6,000 nucleotides of DNA from Bacteroidales bacterium (GTDB lineage Bacteria; Bacteroidota; Bacteroidia; Bacteroidales; UBA932), in the NCBI GenBank assembly GCA_017556665.1, contig JAFYMJ010000314.1:1-6000 (forward strand), given 5' to 3'. Of the stretch, positions 1 through 6,000 are shown one piece after another. The notes under the pieces were generated by a model. That model searched no databases. It had not been told where the DNA came from and saw only the letters and a list, made by a program, of their open reading frames with translations. Numbering within the stretch: position 1 is the first letter of the stretch; every line of letters starts with the position of its first letter. Position numbers and translations under genes: made by a program.

Positions 1-550
1 CCATTCTAGTCTCACCTGAAGGCAATCTTAGAATTGCATGGTTACCCTCTCTAGCTGCAAGTTGAGCATAACAACCTGCACTACGAGCCATAGCTGCACC
101 TTGTCCAGGAACAAGCTCAATGTTGTGAATAGTTGTACCTAGCGGAATTTCTGATAAATAAAGAGTATTACCTACCTCTGGAGCTACGCCTTTACCAGAT
201 GCAATCACTTGACCTACTTGAAGGCCTTTAGGAGCAATAATATAGCGTTTCTCACCATCACCGTAAACAACTAATGCAATTCTTGCACTACGGTTTGGAT
301 CATACTCAATAGTTTTAACTGTAGCGGTATAGTTATCTTTGTTTCTTAAGAAATCAATGATACGGTACATTCTTTTGTGACCGCCACCAATATAGCGCAT
401 AGTCATTTTACCACCATTGTTTCTACCACCAGTTTTCTTTAGTGGAGTCAACAATGATTTCTCTGGTACTGAACAAGTAATATCATCGAATGCGCTGATT
501 ACTTTATTTCTTTGACCGGGAGTTACCGGTTTAAATTTACGTACTGCCAT
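1..550 (-). CDS. rplB: 50S ribosomal protein L2 (uL2), N-terminal 183 residues, cut by window edge
   Basis: L2 is a primary 23S rRNA-binding protein of the large subunit. It is needed for subunit joining and for a working peptidyl-transferase centre. My translation from the ATG at 550 begins [15 protein letters not shown] and carries the family signature GGGHKR at residues 55-60. It continues through an OB-fold-like region with [10 protein letters not shown] and later [14 protein letters not shown]2 is normally about 274 residues, so roughly the last 90 lie outside the window, including the conserved C-terminal histidine region. The frame is open to base 1 with no stop. The start lies only 3 bases after the rplW stop codon, which fits co-transcription and probable translational coupling. 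Transcription would come from the promoter ahead of rplC. Identity is firm from motif and gene order. Confidence 0.97.
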   Translation of the reverse strand, partial: MAVRKFKPVTPGQRNKVISAFDDITCSVPEKSLLTPLKKTGGRNNGGKMTMRYIGGGHKRMYRIIDFLRNKDNYTATVKTIEYDPNRSARIALVVYGDGEKRYIIAPKGLQVGQVIASGKGVAPEVGNTLYLSEIPLGTTIHNIELVPGQGAAMARSAGCYAQLAAREGNHAILRLPSGETRM

Positions 551-553
551 CTC

Positions 554-844
554 TTAAATGTTGCTGTAGAAATCAATCTTATCTTCACCGGCTAATGTCA
601 CATACGCTTTTTTATAGTGATTTGCGCGGCCTGTTAATAAACCCGCTTTTGTAAAGCGGCTCTTTTTCTTTCCGTGGTAGTTAACTGTATTAACATCTTT
701 TACAGTTACTCCATACAATTGCTCAATCGCAGCTTTAATCTCAATTTTATTAGCTGTGCGATCAACTACAAAACCGTAACGATTCAATTTCTCGCCTTGA
801 ATCGTCATCTTCTCTGTTACTAAAGGCTTAATTAAAATTCCCAT
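554..844 (-). CDS. rplW: 50S ribosomal protein L23 (uL23)
   Basis: L23 binds 23S rRNA next to the exit of the nascent-peptide tunnel. There, in well-studied bacteria, it is the docking site for trigger factor and contacts the signal recognition particle. The 96-residue length is normal for bacterial L23. The N-terminal MGILIKPLVTEKMT is the family's typical opening. The central KIEIKAAIEQLYGVTVKDVNTVNY (about residues 33-56) is the core rRNA-binding segment, followed by a basic loop GKKKSRFTKAG. The gene sits 14 bases downstream of rplD and 3 bases upstream of rplB, exactly where rplW belongs in an S10-type operon. Nothing looks broken or unusual. Confidence 0.97.
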   Translation of the reverse strand: MGILIKPLVTEKMTIQGEKLNRYGFVVDRTANKIEIKAAIEQLYGVTVKDVNTVNYHGKKKSRFTKAGLLTGRANHYKKAYVTLAGEDKIDFYSNI

Positions 845-858
845 CGTTCTCGGTTTTT

Positions 859-1488
859 TTAACGTCCATACTCAGCTTTTAGAGTGTCTTGAGTACCATC
901 AACAAATACGATAGAGTAAGCACACATGATATCATAAGTGTTAATCTCGTTTACGTTGATAACTTTAACATTCTCTAAGTTACGTGACGATAAGTAAATA
1001 TTATTTGAATTCTCAGGAAGTACAAAAAGAACTTTTCTGCTATTAGCCTTAATGTTGTTAAGGATGTTTAGCAATTCTTTAGATTTAGGTACCTCCATAG
1101 CAAATGGCTCTACAATTGTAATAACGTTCTCTTGAGCTTTGTAAGATAAAGCAGAGAAACGAGCTAATTGTTTTAGCTTTTTATTTAATTTAAAACCATA
1201 AGTTCTTGGTCTAGGTCCAAAAACTCTACCTCCACCAACAAAAATGTTAGCTTTAATGCTTCCGTGACGTGCACCACCAGAACCTTTTTGTCTTACAATT
1301 TTCTTAGTACTATAAGCAACCTCTGATTTCTCTTTAGATTTGTGAGTACCTTGACGTTGGTTAGCCAAGTATTGCTTAACATCTAAGTAAATAGCGTGGT
1401 TATTTGGCTCAACACCAAAAACGCTCTCGTTCAAAGTCACTTTCTTTCCTGACTCTGTACCATCAATTTTTAATACTGATAATTCCAT
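859..1488 (-). CDS. rplD: 50S ribosomal protein L4 (uL4)
   Basis: L4 is an early-assembly protein of the large subunit. Its long loop reaches into the ribosome and lines the constriction of the peptide exit tunnel. The 209-residue length is normal. The loop is clear at about residues 44-95, with the diagnostic stretch KGSGGARHGS at 68-77 and GGGRVFGPRPR at 85-95. The C-terminal globular half (about 115-209) has the usual alternating strand and helix pattern. The gene lies 5 bases downstream of rplC and 14 bases upstream of rplW. In Escherichia coli L4 also represses its own S10 operon through the mRNA leader; whether it does so here through the rplC leader is only a hypothesis. Confidence 0.97.
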   Translation of the reverse strand: MELSVLKIDGTESGKKVTLNESVFGVEPNNHAIYLDVKQYLANQRQGTHKSKEKSEVAYSTKKIVRQKGSGGARHGSIKANIFVGGGRVFGPRPRTYGFKLNKKLKQLARFSALSYKAQENVITIVEPFAMEVPKSKELLNILNNIKANSRKVLFVLPENSNNIYLSSRNLENVKVINVNEINTYDIMCAYSIVFVDGTQDTLKAEYGR

Positions 1489-1493
1489 AGACG

Positions 1494-2126
1494 TTAACCC
1501 TCCACAATTACATAAGAACCTTTAGCACCAGGTATAGAACCTTTAACTAGAATAAGGTTATTCTCAGCGATTACTTTAATAACTTTTAGGTTCAAGATTT
1601 TCACTTTGTCACCACCCATGCGGCCAGCTAATCTTTTACCTTTGAATACTCTTGAAGGCCAAGAAGATGCACCCATTGAACCAGGAGCACGTAGTCTGTT
1701 ATGTTGACCGTGAGTTTGACCGCCAACACCGCCAAAACCATGACGTTTAACTACACCTTGGAATCCTTTACCTTTAGAGATACCGGTAACATCTACCCAT
1801 GTATCCTCGCCTACTGCAGCGAAGAAATCCTCCACGGTGATTGTGTCACCTAATTGCAAATCTTTACCGAACTCGTTAGGGAACTCTACAAGTTTGCATT
1901 TAGGGGTGGTATTTGCCTTTTTAAAATGTCCCATAAGTGGGGCGCTGGTGTGTTTTTCTTTTTTCTCATCATAGGCAAGTTGTACAGCGGCATAACCATC
2001 AACTTCTTCTGTACGAATTTGCGTAACAACACACGGACCAGCCTCAATAACGGTGCAAGGGATGTTTTTACCCTCTGCATCGAAAACGGAAGTCATTCCG
2101 ATTTTTTTTCCAATTAATCCAGGCAT
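1494..2126 (-). CDS. rplC: 50S ribosomal protein L3 (uL3), first gene of this operon
   Basis: L3 is an assembly-initiator protein of the large subunit whose central extension approaches the peptidyl-transferase centre. The 210 residues are normal. Diagnostic parts are the opening [15 protein letters not shown], the motif [10 protein letters not shown] at residues 115-124, and the extension loop around 138-170 ([13 protein letters not shown], then [10 protein letters not shown]). The glutamine that PrmB methylates in the E. coli protein (Gln150, in GQNQTPG) is replaced here by GASSWPS, a form I recall as usual in Bacteroidota. The gene is preceded by a strong promoter and a structured leader rather than by rpsJ, which normally comes first in the S10 operon. 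The start at 2126 is the only sensible one, matching the conserved N-terminus. Confidence 0.97.
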   Translation of the reverse strand: MPGLIGKKIGMTSVFDAEGKNIPCTVIEAGPCVVTQIRTEEVDGYAAVQLAYDEKKEKHTSAPLMGHFKKANTTPKCKLVEFPNEFGKDLQLGDTITVEDFFAAVGEDTWVDVTGISKGKGFQGVVKRHGFGGVGGQTHGQHNRLRAPGSMGASSWPSRVFKGKRLAGRMGGDKVKILNLKVIKVIAENNLILVKGSIPGAKGSYVIVEG

Positions 2127-2239
2127 TGGTTTTAATCAGTTGTTTAAAATTTAACAATAACTGCATTGCCAGTGATTTTTTCAATCTAAGGATATTCATT
2201 GAGATTCAACTGGTTACAGTTCCTCGCATACTTTGCGGG
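2127..2239 (-). promoter_or_regulatory. Structured 5' leader of the rplC operon (possible ribosomal-protein-responsive leader)
   Basis: From the start site predicted by the promoter (around 2236-2240) to the rplC ATG is about 110 untranslated bases. Reading the minus strand, they can form four hairpins. The first is CCCCGCA/TGCGAGG (2222-2240, one mismatch). The second is AACTG/CAGTT with a four-base loop (2208-2221). The third is AATCT/AGATT (2183-2206). The fourth is CAGTT/AACTG, extendable by GTT/AAC past a bulge (2137-2163), and ends about 10 bases before the start codon. Leaders of ribosomal protein operons are often bound by one of the encoded proteins, and L4 is the known regulator in E. 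coli. No known leader motif is recognised here. The regulatory role is an inference from position and folding potential only. Confidence 0.4.
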
Positions 2240-2243
2240 GCTG

Positions 2244-2274
2244 CAAATATACAACTAATTACCTAAACTGCAAA
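2244..2274 (-). promoter_or_regulatory. Bacteroidetes-type promoter for the rplC-rplD-rplW-rplB operon
   Basis: On the minus strand TTTG (2271-2274) is followed by exactly 19 bases and then TATATTTG (2244-2251). This is a complete match to the phylum consensus TTTG / TAnnTTTG used by its primary sigma factor. Transcription should start about five bases further on. The -33 box lies only 26 bases past the end of the PurF-like gene. No intrinsic terminator is visible between the two genes, so some read-through from upstream is possible. Confidence 0.85.
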
Positions 2275-2299
2275 AAAATAGATGTTTTTTTAACGTAAA

Positions 2300-3721
2300 T
2301 TACTCTGTATAACTACTGCTATCCCAACAGTGTGTACACAAATCGCATTTAGGAAGACCTATGGCATTAACCAAATCATCCAGTCTCTGGAATTTTAGCG
2401 AAGTCAACTGCAGATGCTTGCACATTGTATCTACCATCTCCTGATGTTTTGGATGGTCTGGATTTGCGTAATCTGCCAACATTTGGTCTGTTAGATTGTC
2501 TGTACCCTCAAGATCTCTGATTATACGTCTGGTATAAAGATCATAGGTACTTCTTGATGTAGAGAAGTTCAAGAACTTACAAGGGAATATAAGCGGTGGG
2601 CAGGCAATTCTCATATGAACCTCTTTTACCCCCGCATCCAATAATTTGATTACATTGTCTTTAAGTTGTGTACCTCTAACAATACTGTCATCCATAAAGA
2701 CAATTTTCTGGTCTTTTGTAAAGGCCTCGTTTGGCAACAATTTCATTTTTGCCACCAAGTCTCTCATTTTCTGATTCTGAGGCATAAAGCTTCTAGGCCA
2801 GGTTGGTGTATATTTTACAAACGGACGTTTATATGGAATACGTTTCTCATTGGAGTAGCCTATTGCGTGGCCTACACCAGAATCTGGAATACCAGATGCA
2901 AAGTAAGGCTCAATGTCTGCATCTCTCTTGGCCATAGCAGCACCACAGCGATATCTGCTGTCCTCTACGTTTATACCTTCATAACATGCACTAGGATATC
3001 CATAATAAACCCATAAGAATGAGCACACTTGTTTTCTTTGTTTTGGCGGAGCAACAACCCTTACTCCATCTGCGGTAATTTGCACAATCTCTCCCGGACC
3101 CAAATCTCTCACATACTCATAGCCCAAATTGTCCAGACTTGAGCTCTCGCTTGCACAAACATAACCTTTATCGTTTTTACCTATTATAATAGGTGTTCTG
3201 CCAAATTTGTCTCTTGCCGCATAAATTGCATGGTTTGTAAGAACCAACATAGAACAAGATCCTTTAATTTTGCTTTGGGCATACTCAATTCCGTCTTTAA
3301 GAGTCTCTCCCATTCCAATCAGAACTGCAACAAGTTCTGTTGCATTTATAGTTGAATCCGACAACTCTGCAAAGTGATGTCTCTTATCCAACAATTCCTG
3401 TGTCAGTTCTTCTATGTTGTCTATTCTTGCCACAGTAACTACAGAATAGCGGCCAAGATGCGATGTAATGGTTATAGGTTGCGATTCGCAATCTGAGATA
3501 ACACCCATACCCATATTGGATTCCCCAAATTTTGGAAGTTCATCCTCAAACTTGTTTCTAAAGTAGCCATTCTCAAGCGAGTGAATAGATCTTACAAACT
3601 TTTCACCATTATAAAAAGCCATTCCGGCACGTTTTGTACCAAGGTGAGAATGATAGTCTGTACCGTAAAAAACATCGTTTACGCAAGCGTTACGGGATAC
3701 GCATCCAAAGAATCCTGACAT
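2300..3721 (-). CDS. PurF-like amidophosphoribosyltransferase with a degenerate glutaminase domain
   Basis: PurF normally makes 5-phosphoribosylamine from PRPP using ammonia cut from glutamine. This 473-residue protein has the same two-domain layout: N-terminal class II amidotransferase fold (about 1-225) and type I phosphoribosyltransferase domain (about 235-450). The PRPP loop is intact (VFMDDSIVRGT, 341-351), as is the region ahead of it (KYTPTWPRSFMPQNQ). Four cysteines match the 4Fe-4S ligands of the Bacillus-type enzyme: Cys233, Cys381, Cys462 and Cys465, with an extra Cys459. The N-terminus, however, is MSGFFG instead of MCGI-G, so the catalytic Cys1 is Ser. The conserved HxRYST and HNGN motifs of the glutamine site read VISD and ARIDN here. 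It may use free ammonia or have another role. Similar proteins with Gly or Ser at this position are, to my memory, common in Bacteroidales. The purF symbol is withheld because function is uncertain. Confidence 0.9.
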   Translation of the reverse strand: MSGFFGCVSRNACVNDVFYGTDYHSHLGTKRAGMAFYNGEKFVRSIHSLENGYFRNKFEDELPKFGESNMGMGVISDCESQPITITSHLGRYSVVTVARIDNIEELTQELLDKRHHFAELSDSTINATELVAVLIGMGETLKDGIEYAQSKIKGSCSMLVLTNHAIYAARDKFGRTPIIIGKNDKGYVCASESSSLDNLGYEYVRDLGPGEIVQITADGVRVVAPPKQRKQVCSFLWVYYGYPSACYEGINVEDSRYRCGAAMAKRDADIEPYFASGIPDSGVGHAIGYSNEKRIPYKRPFVKYTPTWPRSFMPQNQKMRDLVAKMKLLPNEAFTKDQKIVFMDDSIVRGTQLKDNVIKLLDAGVKEVHMRIACPPLIFPCKFLNFSTSRSTYDLYTRRIIRDLEGTDNLTDQMLADYANPDHPKHQEMVDTMCKHLQLTSLKFQRLDDLVNAIGLPKCDLCTHCWDSSSYTE

Positions 3722-3740
3722 ATTATTGAAATTTAGATTG

Positions 3741-3748
3741 CAAATATA
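3741..3748 (-). promoter_or_regulatory. Likely -7 promoter box of the PurF-like gene
   Basis: The minus strand reads TATATTTG here, a full match to TAnnTTTG, followed by C as is common. The predicted transcript would begin about 15 bases before the ATG at 3721. At the expected 19-base distance the sequence is TAAA, not TTTG, so the -33 box is poor. The A/T-rich bases between box and ATG contain no Shine-Dalgarno sequence, as usual in this phylum. Confidence 0.55.
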
Positions 3749-3770
3749 ACAAAAAATAACAAAAATGTTT

Positions 3771-3801
3771 ATTGTTTTTTTAAGCTATGTATTTACATTT
3801 G
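3771..3801 (+). promoter_or_regulatory. Bacteroidetes-type promoter firing into the intergenic RNA
   Basis: On the plus strand ATTG (3771-3774, matching three of four bases of TTTG) is followed by exactly 19 bases and then TACATTTG (3794-3801), a full match to TAnnTTTG. The predicted start is near 3806. There is no plus-strand gene downstream before the terminator at 3982-4011, so the promoter appears to serve a non-coding transcript. It diverges from the promoter of the PurF-like gene. Confidence 0.75.
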
Positions 3802-3805
3802 CACC

Positions 3806-4011
3806 CGCAAAAAAGGATAAAATACCGGTCAAATTTTATTGTTTGACAGGTGCAAAATAAAGGTCTGTAGCAGGGCCGTTAGAGTAGCATGTAGGTTACC
3901 TGTTGAATAAGAGGATTTTATCGGTAAGGAATTGGGGTGGACAATAACCCCAGATATAACATGTTGTTTTTTGTTTTGTTGAAAAGGGTGCCGTCAGGTG
4001 CTCTTTTTTTT
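3806..4011 (+). ncRNA. Candidate free-standing structured RNA, about 200 nt (6S RNA is a possible identity)
   Basis: The region has a promoter at one end, an intrinsic terminator at the other, and no convincing reading frame between them. The flanking genes both lie on the opposite strand, so it is not a leader of either. The RNA can form a closing helix GCAAAAAA (3807-3814) with TTTTTTGT (3967-3974). Inside are GATAAAAT/ATTTTATC (3816-3823 with 3915-3922), hairpin GTCAAA/TTTGAC (3828-3847, extended by ACC/GGT), AGCAGG/CCTGTT (3869-3904) and TTGGGGT/ACCCCAG (3933-3952). The length, own promoter, pairing of the two ends and terminator would suit 6S RNA, the RNA-polymerase regulator (called Bacteroidales-1 in some work). 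My hand fold is branched rather than the classic rod with a central bubble. I found no hallmarks of tmRNA, RNase P or SRP RNA. Existence is well supported; identity is open. Confidence 0.65.
3982..4011 (+). terminator. Intrinsic terminator of the intergenic RNA
   Basis: The stem AAAAGGGTGCC (3982-3992) pairs along all 11 positions with GGTGCTCTTTT (3997-4007), using three G-U pairs, around the loop GTCA. The T-run goes on to 4011. On the minus strand the three G-U pairs become A-C mismatches, so the structure works only for plus-strand transcription. Its T-run overlaps the stop codon of the convergent dipeptidase gene (4010-4012). Confidence 0.85.
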
Positions 4012-5647
4012 ATTTATCATTCACAACTGCCCTCTTGTAAGTATCTGAATAACCTCCATATACAGGAGCCGGAGGTATTGTCTTGCAATGTCCGTTATTT
4101 TTAAACGAGCCGTCGGGATTTTGACGCTTTATATTGCCATCTATAAACTTTACAAGCAGATACTCATCTAAAGCTTTCCACTTTGCAAAAAGTGCATTAG
4201 CCTGCTCAACAGAGAATTTTGTAAGAATCTCTTCTGCCACAGATACAGATTTTGCCTCAAGAGCCTGTTTGTCTGCTTTTGCAACCTCATCTATCATTGC
4301 AAGTTCGTGGGCATCTACCCTCTCCCTTACCTCTGCCCCTATCTGATTGTATCTTAAATAGGCAAATTGGGCTATTCTATTCTGCAACCAGAACATAGAG
4401 GTGGGAGAATACTCTATCATACTCCCATTACCTAAAGCATAATGGGTAGAAATTTCACTTGAACAGGCATAAAATGGCGATAATGGAGATGTTCCAGCAT
4501 CATCAACTGCAAACCAGAACAAACCTCCAATATGGTTTGGCAGCCACCCTCTGCATTGTCCCACAAACCAGAATCCTGTCTGCTGCGTAGCAATAGCCCT
4601 CTCATGCACCCCTTTCTTTCCGTCAATCTCAAAGTTTGAAGGTCTCCATCTGTACGGAATCTCATGTCCTCCAGCTGCAATCCCTTTAGTCATATCAAAC
4701 TCTGTCCCCTCATAATGGTCCCTCATCATATCTGCCACATCCTTCACCGACAATTTTTCTTTTACCTTTACATAAAGAGGAAGTCTGTTCTTTGGATTGT
4801 CACCCCTTACATGGTCAAGATACTTATCCATATCTTCTGCACCATGTCTTCTAAAAAAGCTCCATACCCTTGCCTCACATGCCCTCATAGCAGAAAAGTC
4901 AAGTGGACAATATACATCGGCGAAACTGAAATCCTCATCTGACCCACTGTACAATCCATTCTCCCTTGCATGAGAGACAACATCTTTTGAATAAAGACAG
5001 TTCTGCGGATCATTTTTAGGAAAAGTTGTTATTCTTGCACAATTTGCATGGGCAGAAATAAATCCGTCGGGAATACGGACAGCTACCCAAACAGCTCCCT
5101 TATTAAAATTCTTTCCGTTGCTGTACTTTGGCATTCTGGCAATTATATCCATAAACCACACCTCGTTAGGGTCTGCAAATGAGATAGATTCTCCACTTGA
5201 AGCATAACCGTACTCATCTGCAAGGGTTGTAAAGATTTCAATTGCCTCGCGGGCAGTCTTGGCTCTCTGAAGGGTTATATATATAAGCGAGCCATAATCC
5301 AGCACTGCAGTAGTATCCATAAGCTGAGGCAGTCCACCCCAGGTAGATTCACCAATAAGCACCTGATGCTCATTCATGTTTCCAATGACATTGTATGTGT
5401 AAGGCACTTGTGGAATATAACCCAAAAATCTCTCCTTGCCCCACTCCCTTACCTCTATTCTTTCTCCCGACAAATGTTTTCCTCTTGGCATATGTACCAG
5501 AGTACCGTATCTTGTATGAGAGTCAGCAGCATAGCTCACCATTACCGAGCCATCTTTGCTGGCACCTTTTGATACCAGAAGATTTGTACAAGGATATATT
5601 TGTGCCGCAGCCATAAGGGCCACTATTGTCATTAGGAATCTTTTCAT
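4010..5647 (-). CDS. Exported C69-family (PepD-like) dipeptidase
   Basis: Members of peptidase family C69 are N-terminal-nucleophile hydrolases that split dipeptides. The precursor is trimmed so that a cysteine becomes residue 1 and acts as nucleophile. Here MKRFLMTIVALMAAAQIYP is a short signal-peptide-like segment, directly followed by Cys20 in CTNLLVSKGASKDGS (20-34), the family's typical start of the mature chain. The body (to about residue 430) keeps family-like stretches such as NEHQVLIGESTWGG and SFADPNEVWFMDI. The C-terminal part is rich in helix-forming residues. Length of 545 fits the Bacteroidales enzymes. An upstream ATG at 5698 would add 17 residues in front of the signal peptide and is unlikely. 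The protein probably acts in the periplasm or outside the cell in peptide use. No clear promoter box was found in the 86 bases shared with the divergent transporter gene, and no terminator of its own follows. Confidence 0.9.
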   Translation of the reverse strand: MKRFLMTIVALMAAAQIYPCTNLLVSKGASKDGSVMVSYAADSHTRYGTLVHMPRGKHLSGERIEVREWGKERFLGYIPQVPYTYNVIGNMNEHQVLIGESTWGGLPQLMDTTAVLDYGSLIYITLQRAKTAREAIEIFTTLADEYGYASSGESISFADPNEVWFMDIIARMPKYSNGKNFNKGAVWVAVRIPDGFISAHANCARITTFPKNDPQNCLYSKDVVSHARENGLYSGSDEDFSFADVYCPLDFSAMRACEARVWSFFRRHGAEDMDKYLDHVRGDNPKNRLPLYVKVKEKLSVKDVADMMRDHYEGTEFDMTKGIAAGGHEIPYRWRPSNFEIDGKKGVHERAIATQQTGFWFVGQCRGWLPNHIGGLFWFAVDDAGTSPLSPFYACSSEISTHYALGNGSMIEYSPTSMFWLQNRIAQFAYLRYNQIGAEVRERVDAHELAMIDEVAKADKQALEAKSVSVAEEILTKFSVEQANALFAKWKALDEYLLVKFIDGNIKRQNPDGSFKNNGHCKTIPPAPVYGGYSDTYKRAVVNDK

Positions 5648-5705
5648 TGTTTTACGTATTAGAATAGTGCAATTTACAAAATATGGAGGAGAAAACAATT
5701 TTTTA

Positions 5706-5713
5706 TACCTTTG
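5706..5713 (+). promoter_or_regulatory. Likely -7 promoter box of the queuosine-precursor transporter gene
   Basis: The plus strand reads TACCTTTG, a full match to TAnnTTTG, followed by C. It lies 20 bases before the ATG at 5734, giving a very short leader. No good TTTG is present at the expected distance upstream, so only half of the promoter is recognisable. Confidence 0.55.
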
Positions 5714-5733
5714 CGGGGTAAAAGTTAACAGTT

Positions 5734-6000
5734 ATGCTACACAAGGTATCGGAAAACCCTTTAAAAAACCGAAAGATTAAGGACAATACTGCCTTAATGA
5801 TAGTGATTTCATTGTTTGTTACATTGTATCTTGTTTCCAATGTAATGGCAGTAAAAGTAATTAGTCTTTTTGGTTTCTTCTATTTTGACGCCGGAACTAT
5901 AACATTCCCGTTTGCATATATGCTGGGAGATGTCCTTACAGAACTTTGGGGCTTTAAAACAGCTAAGAAAGTTATCTGGATGACATTTTTCTGCAATATC
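5734..6000 (+). CDS. yhhQ: Queuosine precursor transporter, YhhQ/VUT family, N-terminal 89 residues, cut by window edge
   Basis: YhhQ-family inner-membrane proteins take up precursors of queuosine (preQ0 or preQ1 in E. coli), the modified base at the wobble position of certain tRNAs. My translation from the ATG at 5734 stays open to the window end. After a short charged N-terminus comes a membrane segment at about 20-40 (ALMIVISLFVTLYLVSNVMA). A second follows at about 47-69, holding DAGTITFPFAYMLGDVLTEL, and a third begins near 79. The motif GDVLTELWG (65-73) is the family signature (usually D-V-x-T-E-V-Y-G). The full protein is usually a little over 200 residues, so more than half is missing. 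It diverges from the dipeptidase gene across 86 bases. Identity is firm at family level; the exact substrate is inferred. Confidence 0.9.
   Translation, partial: MLHKVSENPLKNRKIKDNTALMIVISLFVTLYLVSNVMAVKVISLFGFFYFDAGTITFPFAYMLGDVLTELWGFKTAKKVIWMTFFCNI

Noticed and set aside
1854..2117. Plus-strand open frames opposite rplC (1854-2117) and opposite the PurF-like gene (2666-3016)
   Set aside because: They are antisense to clearly identified conserved genes, show no recognisable domain, and have compositions expected of shadow frames.
2231..2240. The 10-base word CTTTGCGGGG occurs at 2231-2240 and again at 5709-5718
   Set aside because: At 5709 it is partly the -7 promoter box; at 2231 it lies in the first leader hairpin of the opposite strand. 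Two copies of a promoter-like word in 6 kb are not enough to claim a repeat or operator.
3801..3806. GCACCC at 3801-3806 can pair with GGGTGC in the terminator's left arm, suggesting an antiterminator
   Set aside because: The predicted transcription start is near 3806, so most of these bases would not be in the RNA. The match is short and may be chance.
3933..3952. Hairpin TTGGGGT/ACCCCAG as a terminator for the dipeptidase gene on the minus strand
   Set aside because: The stem is good on both strands, but no T-run follows it on the minus strand, so it fits better as an internal hairpin of the plus-strand RNA.
3806..4011. tmRNA, RNase P RNA or SRP RNA as the identity of the intergenic RNA
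   Set aside because: It is too short for tmRNA or RNase P, has no tRNA-like end or tag frame, and lacks the conserved SRP loop sequence.
4134..5780. Several plus-strand open frames and one alternative minus-strand frame across the dipeptidase gene
   Set aside because: All overlap the well-supported C69 peptidase frame; none shows a family motif or a plausible promoter. The frame 5556-5780 also overlaps the true transporter start in another frame.

Overview
The window comes from a member of the Bacteroidota, most likely the order Bacteroidales. Three things support this. The ribosomal proteins L2, L3, L4 and L23 have the form typical of that group. The promoters match the Bacteroidetes pattern (TTTG, about 19 bases, TAnnTTTG). 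The genes lack clear Shine-Dalgarno sequences. The phylum call is firm; the order is inferred from remembered homologues.

Layout. Bases 1-2126 on the minus strand hold the start of the S10-type ribosomal protein operon in transcription order rplC, rplD, rplW, rplB, with rplB running off the left edge. The operon does not begin with rpsJ (S10). Instead rplC has its own near-perfect promoter (2244-2274) and a leader of about 110 bases that can form several hairpins. Upstream, also on the minus strand, 2300-3721 encodes a PurF-like amidophosphoribosyltransferase. Its phosphoribosyltransferase half and iron-sulfur cysteines look intact, but its glutaminase half has lost the N-terminal catalytic cysteine and other glutamine-site residues.

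The 288-base gap 3722-4009 is not empty. It holds a minus-strand -7 box for the PurF-like gene and a divergent plus-strand promoter. That second promoter drives a probable free-standing structured RNA of about 200 nt, ending in a clear intrinsic terminator at 3982-4011. I consider this RNA the most interesting object in the window; 6S RNA (or the Bacteroidales-1 motif) is a candidate identity but is not proven.

Bases 4010-5647 on the minus strand encode an exported C69-family dipeptidase whose probable nucleophile, Cys20, directly follows the signal peptide. It is divergent from a YhhQ-family queuosine-precursor transporter that starts at 5734 on the plus strand and runs off the right edge.

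Functionally this is a housekeeping region (translation, a purine-type phosphoribosyltransferase, peptide breakdown, tRNA-modification precursor uptake). I see no mobile element, CRISPR array, tRNA or rRNA.
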